From Imbricaverruca yamaguchii (lineage: Eukaryota; Arthropoda; Thecostraca; Neoverrucidae), in the NCBI GenBank assembly GCA_034440575.1, contig JAOTOL010001455.1, positions 434,001-498,000 of the forward strand: a stretch of 64,000 nucleotides of DNA, read 5' to 3'. A program made the position numbers and the translations under genes. Under the pieces are notes generated by a model, which saw nothing but the letters and a program-made list of their open reading frames with translations, was not told the origin of the DNA and searched no databases. Of the stretch, positions 12,051-23,485 are shown one piece after another. How positions within the stretch are numbered: position 1 is the first letter of the stretch; every line of letters starts with the position of its first letter.

Positions 12051-15000
12051 GCGCTGGGCGAAGGAACCATGTGCCAGCAGTGGAACGGCAATAGTTGCAT
12101 CACCCAGCGACGCTTCTGACGCCCACTCACCCACTCAATCAGTATCTGACGCCCGACAAATACTCGGTGCACACACAATCTGCCAAATGGAGAGCCAAAA
12201 CCGCACCAAACCGATTTGCAAACCTATTTGCGAACACAGTTTGTAAATGCGGGTTAAGCCGGTAAGCTGACACCTCCGCAGCAGCATTGAAATGCCAATT
12301 TACCCTATCGATTCGGCATCGCAGTGCGGAATAGAGTTGGGCCTGGCGGAGGAGGCAAACATGTGCGCAGCACCAATCACCAGATGTATTGTCTGGAATT
12401 GGAGTGGGAGAAGTGGGGGACACGACCAAAGTAGTGATGGACGTCGCCACAGGCGGACGCAAACTTGTAGCAGGGAGTCCCAGGTCGTCAGAGCGCAACG
12501 ACGAATGCGGCCAGACGTAAGGGAATTTCCGTGGCCCAATCGGGCCGGTGAAGAAGTTGGAAATCGTCAGCCGATTCCGTTGCAGCACCTCGAAGTCTGC
12601 ACATGGTCCTCCAGTAAGTTCCGCTGAGACAATCATGATGACCTGCATTCATGAGCTATCCATACACGATGCATGCAGTTCGCTTACATAAGCAGCGATA
12701 CTTTCCTATACGATGCGATCGGGAAAACTTACGAAAGCACCGCTCTTGCAAACGGGCATCGAAACTCCAAGACATTCTAAAGACTTAACACATCAAACAC
12801 ATCACGAGCAAAACATGGACATTGGGCTACTAACGCCGCGGGGGGGGTGAAAGAAACACCTCGCAAAAGTATGAAATCTGAAGCTTATTTTGAAGGAAAA
12901 ACATCCAGCAAAGAAATAGTAGATGCCTCTTGGACTAGATTTGTTTCAAAAGAAATTTGCGAAAGTTTGGCGTGGCAATTAATCGCTGAAGTTGAAGACC
13001 GATACAATTCCAAAGTAATATGGAATACGTCGGACGAGTTTACTACCTACAGATGTCCGTTTGTAAAACCAATGCTGTAGGGGATTGAGACGTTTGATAT
13101 CTGTCTGCTTATTTGCATTTTACCATCTTTTATAAAATTTAGGCGCGGGTACTTCATGTTTGTTTGCAAAACCGACGTCACTTTACGCTACAACTGGTCA
13201 CCTTTTGCCACATTAATCGCAATAATCATGAAAGTCCACAAAAACCAATGCTACAGGTAGACAGGGCAGCTTAAAACCTGTCTGCTCATGTGCATTTTAC
13301 TACCTTTTTCGAAAATGTCCGCGCTGCATCAAACAAAATTGTATTGTTCTCATTAGCATTGCATTTATCGCATGACGAATACTTTGGCAATTTTTTTTTG
13401 TAATCGCATAGCATTCGGAAATTTCACCGTTCATGAAAATGGGGTAATGGACAATCAAACGCTCCGAAATAACTTCACGCTTGAATTCATCATATGGAAT
13501 GACAAGTGGTGCCACATAAATAATTAAAAATGTAGAGCTACCGACCTTCACTGGAAACGTCTCTGCACCAGCAATTCAGAGCACGATGAAGTAATCATAC
13601 AGAAAGCCAATCTCACATCTAAGCTTAATCTGAGAGTGATCAAACGGATTTAAAGGGGCCCAATCGACCTCCACGTTTTAAAAGTCAATGGATATCGACC
13701 AACATTTGTCAAAGGGTTTCGTGTCTATATTTATACTAATTAGTCACCTAGTTTTTTTTTCTGCGAAGGGAGCAGCTACCACTGAAGCTTCTAATCGCTG
13801 GATTTACCTCCCTCACTCAAAGAGGTTCCATTTCAATGAATATAATGAAATAATTTAATTTCCTCTCTACACATGGCTCTCAAAGCCTTCTCCTGAAGCC
13901 TCGATAGAACGGTTCAAGTGTAATTCATATGATGAAGTGCATGTGCAAGTGCAAAACGGAAGTTTCAGATCCGGTCGATTCGCAAAAGTTCCGATCATGC
14001 GGCCCGTTTACAAGAGCAATGCAGTCAGTCATTTAATCGGATTTTTACGATTTGACAGCTGACGCAATGTGGCCCGAATATTTGGCAAACCCGAATATTT
14101 GGCGCATTTTTTAAAGCTTTTGACGCACCTGCTTCGAGCAACGACGTACGCAGGCACATGGTACCATCAATAGTTAGAGGTTGTTGAGTAGAGATATAGG
14201 ACATTTTTTTAATTCGAAGGATTCACGTAGCCGATGACACGTCGATGACCACATAGACCTTCGTAAATCCAATGGTGCATTGTTTCAAGACAATGTTCCG
14301 TAGGTCAGGTTCCAGACTATGCAATGGTGCATTGTTCCAGACTGTGCGATGGTCAAATAAACGGGGCAAATCAGGTCCACTACGCAAAAAGATAAATCAC
14401 CAAAACCCAAAGCTTTCACAAATCCGCAAGTTAGAACAATCCGTCAAATCGCAAAACTCGCGGTAAGGTCACGCATTAATATCGTGAGGTCTCGGCACCG
14501 ATTTCATCTCTTGCGTGTCTGATTTTTGTCTTTCACAACTATGTTAGCCGGAGTGTTCATAAGTATATTAGTCCGAGTTTATTGGCGCATCGACTGCACT
14601 GGCCATATAGCTTACTACTCTCGTCATTTTGCGCCTCTTTGGAAGAAGGATACAGGGAAGTATGACCACCGTCTCGAGCGATGAAGTATTTTATCTAGAA
14701 GACGCTTGGAAAGTGTGATGCTCGGTCCGGCGATGCTCATGCTTACTGTGTCCTCGTGTCCGACGAGTACACAGAGAATTAAAGTTGCAAGTGTAAATGT
14801 ATCTATTTCTATTCATGTGTACTGGTTCAATGACATGAAACATCATCATTAAAATATCACGAAGCTAAGAACTAAACCTTCACTTCATAAAATACCTGCT
14901 TTCTGAAAATCGTAGCAAGTTTATGTTTGGGAGACTAAAAATGTCCCAGAGCTGGATCGTTTCTCAGATACTACAACATAGTTTGTAGCGGTCCAAACCC

Positions 15001-15219
15001 ATTACCCAAAGATCGTGCTAATGCATAAGATTCTTCGACATATGACACAAGCAACATATGTTCTTAGTTTGCATTCGAGATTCACCTACATATGTTCTTG
15101 CCAGAAGAACTATCAAATTCCGTAAACTCTCGCGAGCAGAACGTTCTGCTGACAGGATGCTATCAGGCCAAGCGTCAATAGTAACACAAGCCAACATCTG
15201 CACAATTTGAACCGACACC
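12051..15219. other. Long stretch without a recognised gene
   Basis: 12150-12640 has open frames on both strands (169 and 111 codons) but no recognisable domain. The rest is AT-rich with short frames; the small frames at 12847-13080 (+) and 13300-13551 (-) match nothing I recognise. A decayed tail-only SINE piece lies at 14571-14612. Confidence 0.45.
14571..14612 (-). mobile_element. Decayed tail-only SINE copy
   Basis: It retains TTTATTGGCGCATCGACTGC and GGCCATATAGC, the antisense form of the hairpin core, but the outer stem no longer pairs. No target duplication is evident. Confidence 0.4.
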
Positions 15220-15560
15220 GGCCGCTGCTTTAGACTGGGCTCTGCAACATTTTCGATGGACATCGACAGCATTTCTTTTTTACTGAGAACGGCAGCATTT
15301 TTGACTGATATCAGCAGCCTACTGGACTGAGATCGGCAACAGCTTTTCTGACTGACATCGACAGCTTTTCTGACTAAGAACGGCATCTCTTCGACTGGAA
15401 TTAGCTGGCTACCAGATTGAGATCGACATTAGCTCTTCCGACTGGTCTCAAGCTCTTCCTATCTGTATCGGTAGCTCATCCGACTGGGATCGGCAAACTA
15501 CCCGACTGACGTCGGCAATCCATCCGACCGATCCTAAGGTTTTCTGATCATTATCGAAAA
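15220..15560. repeat. Degenerate tandem repeat (about 24-30 bp, CGACTG-GATCGGCA motif)
   Basis: A recurring block of the form CCGACTG..ATCGGCA is seen roughly every 24-30 bp from about 15220 to 15560, and again at 15945-16030 after two SINE insertions. Units are strongly diverged, implying an old array. Confidence 0.55.
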
Positions 15561-15585
15561 CTTATCCGACTCACGTCGGTGGCGG

Positions 15586-15765
15586 GCCAGAGATGGCTGA
15601 GTGGTTAAAGTTTTCAGCTCTGGGTACCAAATGTACCCGGTTCAACACCCGCACCACTCGAGACATTTCCAAATCACGCAGCCCACTGGCGAAACAGTGT
15701 GGGAGGCATCATTATCCGTGATCGTTTATAAAGTGCGTCGATAAACACCCGATAAGCAAACAAAT
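15586..15765 (+). mobile_element. SINE-A: tRNA-headed SINE with class II (Leu/Ser-like) head
   Basis: It starts GAGATGGCTGAGTGGTTAAAG, a polymerase III A-box typical of class II tRNAs, followed by a B-box-like CCCGGTTCAACACCC about 45 bp later. The body contains GGCGAAACAGTGTGGG, and the tail is ACACCCGATAAGCAAACAAA. It aligns along its whole length with the copy at 61102-61282. It sits inside the degenerate CGACTG array. No convincing target duplication is visible, so the boundaries are set by homology to the other copy. Confidence 0.75.
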
Positions 15766-15829
15766 TTCACACGAAGTTGTCTTGTCGACTGACCTTCGGC
15801 ATATGCCATTGTTTGTCTAACGATGATAT

Positions 15830-15879
15830 GGGCGCCCATTATCGACGCAGTCGATGCTCCCATAAACCCGAATACCCAA
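15830..15879 (+). mobile_element. Tail-only SINE copy, sense +
   Basis: The sequence GGGCGCCCATTATCGACGCA, then GTCGATGCTCCCATAAACCC and AATACCCAA, has the family's closing arm and A/C-rich tail. It is diverged in the 5' arm. It lies just downstream of SINE-A. Confidence 0.5.
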
Positions 15880-16250
15880 TTTATCGGTAATAGGTGCGTC
15901 TATTAAAGGATAAACACTCAATAAATAAATTGATATCGGAGGCCTATCCCACTGAGGTTGTCAGCCCACCCGACTGAGATCCCAAGCCTTTCAAATCTAG
16001 AAGGGATGCCTGTTCGACTGAGGTTGGCAGCCCATCTATCCGGGACCCGCAGCGTTCAGCCGAAGCCAGACCGAGTAGCAGCCATACGAGCGTGCAGCCG
16101 GAGCGAGTGGCAGCACGCGACCAGGTGGCGGCTCCACGGCCCACTCCCAGCCTCCCGACACGACTGCGATTACACGCGGCCAGGTTAAACACGGCCGTCG
16201 AGAGGTGCCGGTGAAGCCCCCCGACAGCTGGCACGGGCGCCAGCACCGCT

Positions 16251-16490
16251 GATAGACCCGCACCGAAAACTCACCACCACCAGAATACACACCGCACATA
16301 CTGGTACACTGATAGACCCGCACCGAAAACTCACCACCACCAGGATACACACCACACATACTGACGCGCCAACAGACCCGCACCGAAACCTCACCAGCAC
16401 CAGAATACACACCGAACATACTGACGCGCCAACAGACCAGCATCAAAACCTCACCACCACCAGAATACACACCGCACATACTGACGCATG
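16251..16490. repeat. Minisatellite, 60-bp unit, 4 copies
   Basis: Units begin TGATAGACCCGCACCGAAAA or CCAACAGACC and contain CTCACCACCACCAGAATACA. Starts at 16251 and 16311 give an exact 60-bp period. Minus-strand frames reading CGVYSGGGEFSVRV arise from it. Confidence 0.9.
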
Positions 16491-17654
16491 GGCCCAAGCA
16501 ACTGTCTGGTTTGGGACATCAGTTGCATCAACATGATACTAGGAATACCGGCCGTCGATATCCATCCCCCTCGACAGTACCATCCCAATACTTTGTATGA
16601 CTTCCACATGCTGCAAGGTGTCTACATTGCAGAAACGACAACATGGAGGTACATGCGATGGCAAAAATGAAGCTGCTTTTGTGCACAAGTAATAGAGTGA
16701 AATTGTATACACGCATATTTTACTACTGCCAGTTCATCCCTTCAGACATAACCAACTGACCCAGTATTGGAAACATCTCGCTTGCCAGCCATTCCGCACC
16801 ATCACAAAGTTGTACCACCCGGTGCATACGCCACTTGTGCACTTGACATCCGAGTACATTACATCGCTGTCTGTCAACTCGGCGGGCGTAAGTCGATGGC
16901 ATTTCGTACGCCTATAACAAATATGGCATGGAAATGCACGTGGGACCAAATGACCACCACAATACTTTGGTATAAACATTGTTCGTACCGTGTTCACGTG
17001 GCAATGTCACGGAGTGGAAGGACTTGGTGGCACAGTTAAAGGGTTGCTGCTATCCTGGCATCCCCGTCTCATGACGTCTTCCAGAGCATCTGCTAGCATT
17101 AACATTAGCATTGTTGCCTGCTAATGGCAATATTGACGCGTCTGGCCCGGTGTGTGCGACCGTCGCAAGCCCGCTACCGCCACCTCGCTTCCGTCTGGCC
17201 GACTGCCGTAGATTGTCTACCGGAGCCACGGTCACCGCCAGAGGCCGGCTCACTGCATCGCACAGCACACTACCACGGGCATACTCGTCGACACTTTTAT
17301 CCCTGTGTGCGCTGTTCATAAATTAGATATTTTCCCAGTGGGTGACTCCATGACCGCTAGTGCATGCTTCAGATATCTTCACGACAGGTCACATACATTT
17401 CAACATGCATTTAACAGCTTCATTACCACGGACGGTAGCGGACCTAGTGACCTAAAGGGACCTCTTTGGGGGTGTTGGATCATTCTGGGGTATTTTTTGG
17501 CATTCCGGGGTATAATGTCAAACCCAGAGCAAGTTCAGATTTTAAGTTCACTGGCCATGGAGGAAGTCGGTCGGGAAGCCGGAACGCAAAGTTGGTCCAT
17601 CGTTGGTGATGTTGGTCCGTCGCTGGTCATGGTGGAGGTTGGTCCGGTAGTGGC
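16491..17654. other. No recognised gene; several unusually long overlapping short frames
   Basis: 16500-17040 has open frames of 60-90 codons in several frames on both strands. Their composition looks protein-like, but no family is recognised and the frames do not join with splice signals. 17050-17330 is GC-rich with further short frames. The block could be a decayed element. Confidence 0.35.
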
Positions 17655-18430
17655 ACCGGATCCGTGTCGGTACCGACCGCCGACGGGACGACAGCACGAC
17701 ACCGCAGCGGGACAGAGACGGCGACCCGGCCACCGGATCCGTGTCGGTACCGACCGTCGACGGGACGACAGCACGACACCGCAGCGGGACAGAGACGGCG
17801 GCCCGGCCACCGAATCCGTGTCGGTACCGACCGCCGACGGGACCCGACAGCACGACACCGCAGCGGGACAGAGACGGCGGCCCGGCCACCGGATCCGTGT
17901 CGGTACCGACCGCCGACGGGACGACAGCACGACACCGCAGCGGGACAGAGACGGCGGCCCGGCCACCGGATCCGTGTCGGTACCGACCGCCGACGGGACG
18001 ACAGCACGACACAGCAGCGGGACAGAGGCGGCGGCCCGGCCACCGGATCCGTGTCGGTACCGACCGTCGACGGGACGACAGCACGACACCGCAGCGGGAC
18101 AGAGACGGCGGCCCGGCCACCGGATCCGTGTCGGTACCGACCGCCGACGGGACGACAGCACGACACCGCAGCGGGACAGAGACGGCGGCCCGGCCACCGG
18201 ATCCGTGTCGGTACCGACCGCCGACGGGACCCGACAGCACGACACCGCAGCGGGACAGAGGCGGCGGCCCGGCCACCGGATCCGTGTCGGTGCCGACCGC
18301 CGACGGGGCCCGACAGCACGACACCGCAGCGGGCCGGAGACGGAGGCCCGGCCACCGGATCCGTGTCGGTGCCGACCGCCGACGGGGCCCGACAGCACGA
18401 CACCGCAGCGGGACAGAGGCGGCGGCCCGG
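17655..18430. repeat. Minisatellite, 77-bp unit, about 10 copies
   Basis: The unit starts GGATCCGTGTCGGTACCGAC and contains GACGACAGCACGACACCGCA. Some units have a 2-bp insertion (GACCCGACAG). It is open in five frames (267-452 codons), which reflects absence of stop trinucleotides rather than coding. Confidence 0.95.
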
Positions 18431-18747
18431 CCGATGGCGGCCGATGCCGTGCCGGCGGAAGCCGAGCTCCGGCCGAGCCTCAGCCGGATGCGGTGGCTTC
18501 CGCGCCGCCGCGGCCACGTCTGGCACACGACTTCACGGCCGTAACTCGATCGGTGGAGCTCAGAGGGCGTTATGACACAGCCGCGCAGCCTCTCGGACAA
18601 AACTGCACCAATTTGCCGCCGCTCAAATTTATCAAGCTGATATGTTTGAGCGACTCGACATAAACACACGCTAGGACAATTAACGATCCACTTATGATCC
18701 TTCAGGCACCAACAAACAACCCACTTGTGCTCTGGAAGACACCAATT

Positions 18748-18802
18748 GGTTGGTTATTTGGGCTTACGGGCGCATGGACTGCGTTGGTCATGCAGCGCCC
18801 TT
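18748..18802 (-). mobile_element. Tail-only SINE insertion with 13-bp target duplication
   Basis: The direct repeats GAAGACACCAATT at 18735-18747 and 18803-18815 flank a 55-bp insert. Read on the minus strand, the insert starts GGGCGCTGCATGACCAACGC, closes with GCGCCC and ends in AATAACCAACC. A perfect 13-bp duplication directly abutting both ends shows integration by a target-duplicating mechanism, as expected for LINE-driven retroposition. Confidence 0.85.
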
Positions 18803-18815
18803 GAAGACACCAATT

Positions 18816-19786
18816 TGAGGAAACCTTTTTTTCTGATAACGACTCAAGCACACGCTACTGTGAGTCACTTTTCCTCGGTGCCCTGAAGTGTACTGGTAAA
18901 AGTACGCTCCTAGTTTTGCACAAAATTGTAATTAGGAAGCAATCGACCAAGTGGCACAAGTAATGGGAGGAGCAAACTACAATTAAATCGCAAATTTGCA
19001 ACCAAAGCGTGGTTCGATGCAAACTGGTTTTATTCTTGGTATCAGAATACAAGAAAAGCACCTGTGTTTGTGGATGCTGTCCTTCGAAACTCTTGCAATT
19101 CCTCACGTTTCCTGCAGTTCCTTTACTTTAGCGATATTTTAACGGGTTGTCTTAATGCCATGGAATCAGACACCAGTTGCATCAAAAACCACAAATGGGG
19201 TCACATCTCTCGAGATTAACAGAAGGCATATCGTCCAGCTGCCATGATGCCGTTTACACAAGCCCACGGAGATGCCTTACACGGTGTCCCCAAAGGCTAA
19301 AGAACGAACATTTGCGGAATGACGATCCAGTCTTCAAATGATAACATCTACCAACCCTCAAATAACAAATATTCTCCATAAATTATTATATTGGCGGATC
19401 TAGCTAGCAAGTTGGGATGGGGAGGGCAAATGTACAGGGAAACTTAATCACATCTCTAAGAAAATCATGGGAATTCGACAGTCTGGATCTCAAATATTAA
19501 AACATTTAATTATTATTATTAAAACACGTCCCTGATGAAATACGTCCCACATCTGAGAAAATGGCTTAAATGTCACCGACACGTGTTTAGAACGAATATA
19601 TTCCGGAAGTCTAAGACCCAAATGGACACCGCTGTGATACCACATTGAGTAATACCATCATAGATATTCACCCATATTGAGGGCGTAATTCCATGTTATA
19701 TGGTCCCTGCACTAATTTAGAATGAAAGCACTTCGGCATTTTTCACTATTTCATGGATGTCACGTGACTGAAAGAAGTGCTTCTGT
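18816..19786. other. No gene seen
   Basis: AT-rich intergenic or intronic sequence with short frames and no recognised repeat. It lies downstream of the probable terminal exon on the minus strand. Confidence 0.45.
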
Positions 19787-20074
19787 TCACAAAACAGGGA
19801 GCAATAGTGACTCGAGGTCTTCCATCCCCCTCGTTCGAAAATTTGGAACCTCCAATGCAAAACATAATTCACCTTGCACGCTGATTGTTAAATATTGTAC
19901 ACCAATGGCACCAGTCAGCGTGCACTGTTCATACAAAGATGCATTCACACTTTGTAGTCCGGCATTTGCAACAGGGATATATGAAGCAAAAGCAGCGACG
20001 ATGTATGCAACCCCGTCAACGATGAGTTCCAATCGCAGCCCATCTGCCTGCCTTCGTTCATCGCTACTGCTCCT
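19787..20074 (-). CDS. Probable 3'-terminal coding exon, possibly wax-ester synthase/DGAT-like C-terminus
   Basis: The minus strand has an acceptor-like TTCCTTTAG at about 20075-20083 followed by about 95 open codons to a TGA at 19787. The frame encodes a soluble alpha/beta-looking segment, including GLRLELIVDGVAYIVAAFAS, TGAIGVQYLTISVQGELCFA and EDLESLLLPVL. The GIGV..LTY.G.L..GL pattern late in the segment weakly recalls the C-terminal domain of wax-ester synthase/diacylglycerol acyltransferases, but no catalytic HHxxxDG is here (it would lie in an upstream exon). The upstream (higher-coordinate) side is immediately occupied by a 99-bp minisatellite, which would then be intronic. The exon call rests on open length and splice signal; the family call is tentative. 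Confidence 0.4.
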   Translation of the reverse strand, partial: RSSSDERRQADGLRLELIVDGVAYIVAAFASYIPVANAGLQSVNASLYEQCTLTGAIGVQYLTISVQGELCFALEVPNFRTRGMEDLESLLLPVL

Positions 20075-20149
20075 AAAGGAACCTGGGACCTGCGCTTGAC
20101 AGTCTCGTCCCTCCACCGCCGAAGCCTGCCATCTCTTCACGGCCCACGA

Positions 20150-21490
20150 GTCGCCAGTATTGCACCAGAGACATTTCCACCCGCGCGGCCGCCACTCCAT
20201 CTCGGACAGCAGCGGGCCGCTCCAGATTAACGTCCACCGCATGGACGGACAGGCGAGCTGGGCTGACCGCCACCACCACCATCTGCACGGCCGCCACTCC
20301 ATCTCGGACAGCAGCGGGCCGCTCCAGATTAACGTCCACCGCATGGACGGACAGGCGATGGGCTGACCGCCACCACCATCTGCACGGCCGCCACTCCATC
20401 TCGGACAGCAGCGGGCCGCTCCAGATTAACGTCCACCGCATGGCGGACAGGCGAGCTGGGCTGACCGCCCCACCATCTGCACGGCCGCCACTCCATCTCG
20501 GACAGCAGCGGGCCGCTCCAGATTAACGTCCACCGCATGGGCGGACAGGCGAGCTGGGCTGACCGCCACCACCATCTGCACGGCCGCCACTCCATCTCGG
20601 ACAGCAGCGGGCCGCTCCAGATTAACGTCCACCGCATGGACGGACAGGCGAGCTGGGCTGACCGCCACCACCACCATCTGCACGGCCGCCACTCCATCTC
20701 GGACAGCAGCGGGCCGCTCCAGATTAACGTCCACCGCATGGACGGACAGGCGAGCTGGGCTGACCGCCACCACCACCATCCGCACGGCCGCCACTCCATC
20801 TCGGACAGCAGCGGGCCGCTCCAGATTAACGTCCACCGCATGGGCGGACAGGCGAGCTGGGCTGACCGCCGCCACCATCTGCACGGCCGCCACTCCATCT
20901 CGGACAGCAGCGGGCCGCTCCAGATTAACGTCCACCGCATGGGCGGACAGGCGAGCTGGGCTGACCGCCACCACCATCTGCACGGCCGCCACTCCATCTC
21001 GGACAGCAGCGGGCCGCTCCAGATTAACGTCCACCGCATGGACGGACAGGCGAGCTGGGCTGACCGCCACCCCACCATCTGCACGGCCGCCACTCCATCT
21101 CGGACAGCAGCGGGCCGCTCCAGATTAACGTCCACCGCATGGGCGGACAGGCGAGCTGGGCTGACCGCCACCACCATCTGCACGGCCGCCACTCCATCTC
21201 GGACAGCAGCGGGCCGCTCCAGATTAACGTCCACCGCATGGGCGGACAGGCGAGCTGGGCTGACCGCCGCCACCATCTGCACGGCCGCCACTCCATCTCG
21301 GACAGCAGCGGGCCGCTCCAGATTAACGTCCACCGCATGGACGGACAGGCGAGCTGGGCTGACCGCCACCGCCACCATCTGCACGGCCGCCACTCCATCT
21401 CGGACAGCAGCGGGCCGCTCCAGATTAACGTCCACCGCATGGACGGACAGGCGAGCTGGGCTGACCGCCACCACCATCTGCACGGCCGAT
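20150..21490. repeat. Minisatellite, about 99-bp unit, about 13 copies
   Basis: The unit runs GACCGCCACCACCATCTGCA, then CGGCCGCCACTCCATCTCGG, ACAGCAGCGGGCCGCTCCAG, ATTAACGTCCACCGCATGG and CGGACAGGCGAGCTGGGCT. Units are very similar; most variation is in CCACCACC copy number, giving 96-102 bp. Long frames on both strands (up to 406 codons minus) are by-products. The high homogeneity implies recent amplification. Confidence 0.95.
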
Positions 21491-21620
21491 GGTCGGCGGT
21501 AACTCCGACACCACCACCACACTCCAGGCCATCCCGACTGTCGCCACACCCGCAGCTGCCTCCAACACAGCCATCACATCCAGGGCTGTCCTGACAGAGC
21601 CATCGCACTCCCCGCACTTG

Positions 21621-21695
21621 AGCGCTAAATGCGTCCTATATGGTCATGCGCCCTAATCGAACCATGGTCGGTGCGCCCTAAACCCCAATCGCACA
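21621..21695 (+). mobile_element. Tail-only SINE copy with partial internal duplication
   Basis: Sense +. Two closing-arm/tail blocks follow each other: GGTCATGCGCCCTAATCG and then GGTCGGTGCGCCCTAAACCC. Upstream lies AGCGCTAAATGCGTCC. It looks like one element nested in, or partly duplicated within, another. No clear target duplication. Confidence 0.5.
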
Positions 21696-21879
21696 CACAT
21701 ACCTACACGCAGTCCTGGCTGCCATGGCAGTCAGATAGCAGACGGCCCTTGATCGTAGCTCGGAGGGAGTGCCGACGCCAAACGGTCACCGATAAAATAT
21801 CGAGGGTGGTATCACAGTCATGGATCCCACAGGCGCACATGCAGTCCGTGTCTCAGTGACGAAGAGTGTGCCACCGGTC

Positions 21880-21957
21880 AACTGCCTAAACAGACCGTGA
21901 CTGCCTAAACAGACCGTACTGCCTAAACAGACCGTACTGCCTAAACAGACCGTACTA
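21880..21957. repeat. Short tandem repeat, about 19-bp unit, 4 copies
   Basis: CTGCCTAAACAGACCGTA repeats with small length variation immediately after a unique stretch. Confidence 0.9.
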
Positions 21958-22763
21958 GCAGGCATCATCATGGGGAATTGGGATTGCTATTTGGTTTGAA
22001 AGGAGCACAAGCGGTGCTATGCAATACTCCAGAGCAGTCATGATGAATGGGGTAATAAACTGGGCATCCTCCATACCATGTCATGGGTCAATACTGCAAG
22101 ACCAGTCATGATCACATTTCATTCTCGGAGATATTCTGCAATATGGTGACCAAGTGAACTTTTCCAGCTGACAGTGGCAAATGTAGCAACTCGGCAACAA
22201 TAGGGGCATCACATATATTTCTTCTCCGGGGATCCATATCGAAGCATATAATATTAATCGGCAGCCAGCGAAGCACCTATGCCTGTAATGTGAACATCGT
22301 ACCAATATATCATGCGCTTGGTACGAATATATTGCGCAATTGGTTTCCTGGTTATTCTGAATCCGTCATCTTCCCATAAGATAGCTTTCTTATACTTTAG
22401 CTGCTGAATGTTCATGCTGATTTTCACACTTGGTGTAGTGCGTCTATTCTCCGTAGTTCTTATTAAATATATGTCATGTACTGCTTTGCTAGTAATTTAT
22501 AATTAAATTACCTGTTATAATACATCCATACTGGCGATGAAGGAAATGATTTTGGAACGATACGGGACAAACAATACTGTAGTGGGCGGAATGGTTTGCT
22601 TTTTAATATTTTCGGATAAATAATCCTGGAGTAAAATCAGCTTGGAGTAAACGACATGGAACCAGTGCACCTCGTCAAATTTTCTGTCCGAATACTTTGA
22701 ACAAGCACCTTAGTTGTGTATAAGTAAACTTGAGCCCAATACTGATGCGCGCTTGATTCACCA
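21958..22763. other. No gene seen
   Basis: AT-rich sequence with short frames only, ending at the target duplication of the SINE-B copy. Confidence 0.45.
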
Positions 22764-22776
22764 GAAGACGAACAGT

Positions 22777-22946
22777 GGTGGCTGTGGTTATTGGTTTTAC
22801 GACACGTCGAACGTTGAGATGGTCATCTAGCGTCGCCAATCACTCACACCGATTGGTTGCGGGCGAAGAGTAGCAACAGGTGAGGCTCGAACTCACAATC
22901 TTTGGATTGTGAGATGGGCAACTTACCCCAAGACTACTCGTCCCCT
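22777..22946 (-). mobile_element. SINE-B: full-length tRNA-headed SINE with 13-bp target duplication
   Basis: The direct repeats GAAGACGAACAGT at 22764-22776 and 22947-22959 flank a 170-bp insert. On the minus strand it starts GGGGACGAGTAGTCTTGGGG (A-box region) and has the B-box GTGAGTTCGAGCCTCACC. A body with ACCAATCGGTGTGAGTG follows, and it ends with the hairpin tail GGCGACGCTAGATGACCA ... GTGTCGTAAAACCAATAACC. That tail aligns with the 52-bp tail-only elements, which identifies their parent. The head lacks a pairing acceptor stem, so this is not a functional tRNA. Confidence 0.85.
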
Positions 22947-23212
22947 GAAGACGAACAGTCACGCCAGATTTCGACTGATAACTTCGTGTTCAGCAGTACA
23001 GCATACCTCAGGTGTTTTACTGGCGGTGTCGTTTGATGTGTACATTGTACAAGCATAAACCGCATCGATCGCCAAGCGGAACAGTACGCACGTGCCACTC
23101 CACACCTCCCACGTTGTCCACTTCTCATTCACGGTATCTCGGACAATCAGCAACCTCATGCTATTGATCCGCAAGGAGTACTTGTAGTCCAGAGATGTGG
23201 GGGAGGGGGCTA

Positions 23213-23485
23213 GAAACAGTGAGAAACAGGATAAAATGAGTGCACGAGGACAACACGGCAGAAAATCTATGTTCTTCGGGGAGCCAGAGGAACTGTTCCA
23301 GTCGATTCCCGTTACGGATCATTCATATGTGAATGTCAGACAGGCAGAAAGCTCCGGGAGCGCGGCGATTTGAGAAGTATAAAGCCATGGACAGGTTTGT
23401 TGACATACGTTCCTGTCAAAGTCGTTAGCTTCGTAGCTCTTTGAAGTCAGCTTATGTTATGCTGGTGAAGCTTCCAGTGGTGACC
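23213..23485 (+). promoter_or_regulatory. Candidate LTR end with TATA box and primer-binding-like site
   Basis: TATAAAG at 23378-23384 is followed 94 bp later by CCAGTGGTGACCACTAAG (TGGTGACC at 23478-23485). Many arthropod Gypsy elements show a TATA box in the LTR and a TGGTGACC-type sequence at the LTR/leader junction. No second LTR, gag or pol frame is identifiable downstream, so this could be a solo LTR or a coincidence. Confidence 0.25.

Noticed and set aside
16488..17039. Several protein-like frames that might be a decayed gene or viral relic
   Set aside because: No domain, no consistent frame and no splice signals. The resemblance was impressionistic and could not be tested here.
17305..18663. 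452-codon plus frame and 373-codon minus frame
   Set aside because: Both are products of the 77-bp minisatellite, which lacks stop trinucleotides in five frames.
20329..21549. 406-codon minus frame
   Set aside because: Generated by the 99-bp minisatellite; the apparent periodic protein has no unique domain.
22959..23178. Minus-strand exon-like segment (YSLRINSMRLLIVRDTVNEK)
   Set aside because: A plausible acceptor exists but the donor is poor and no family could be recognised; kept only as a note.
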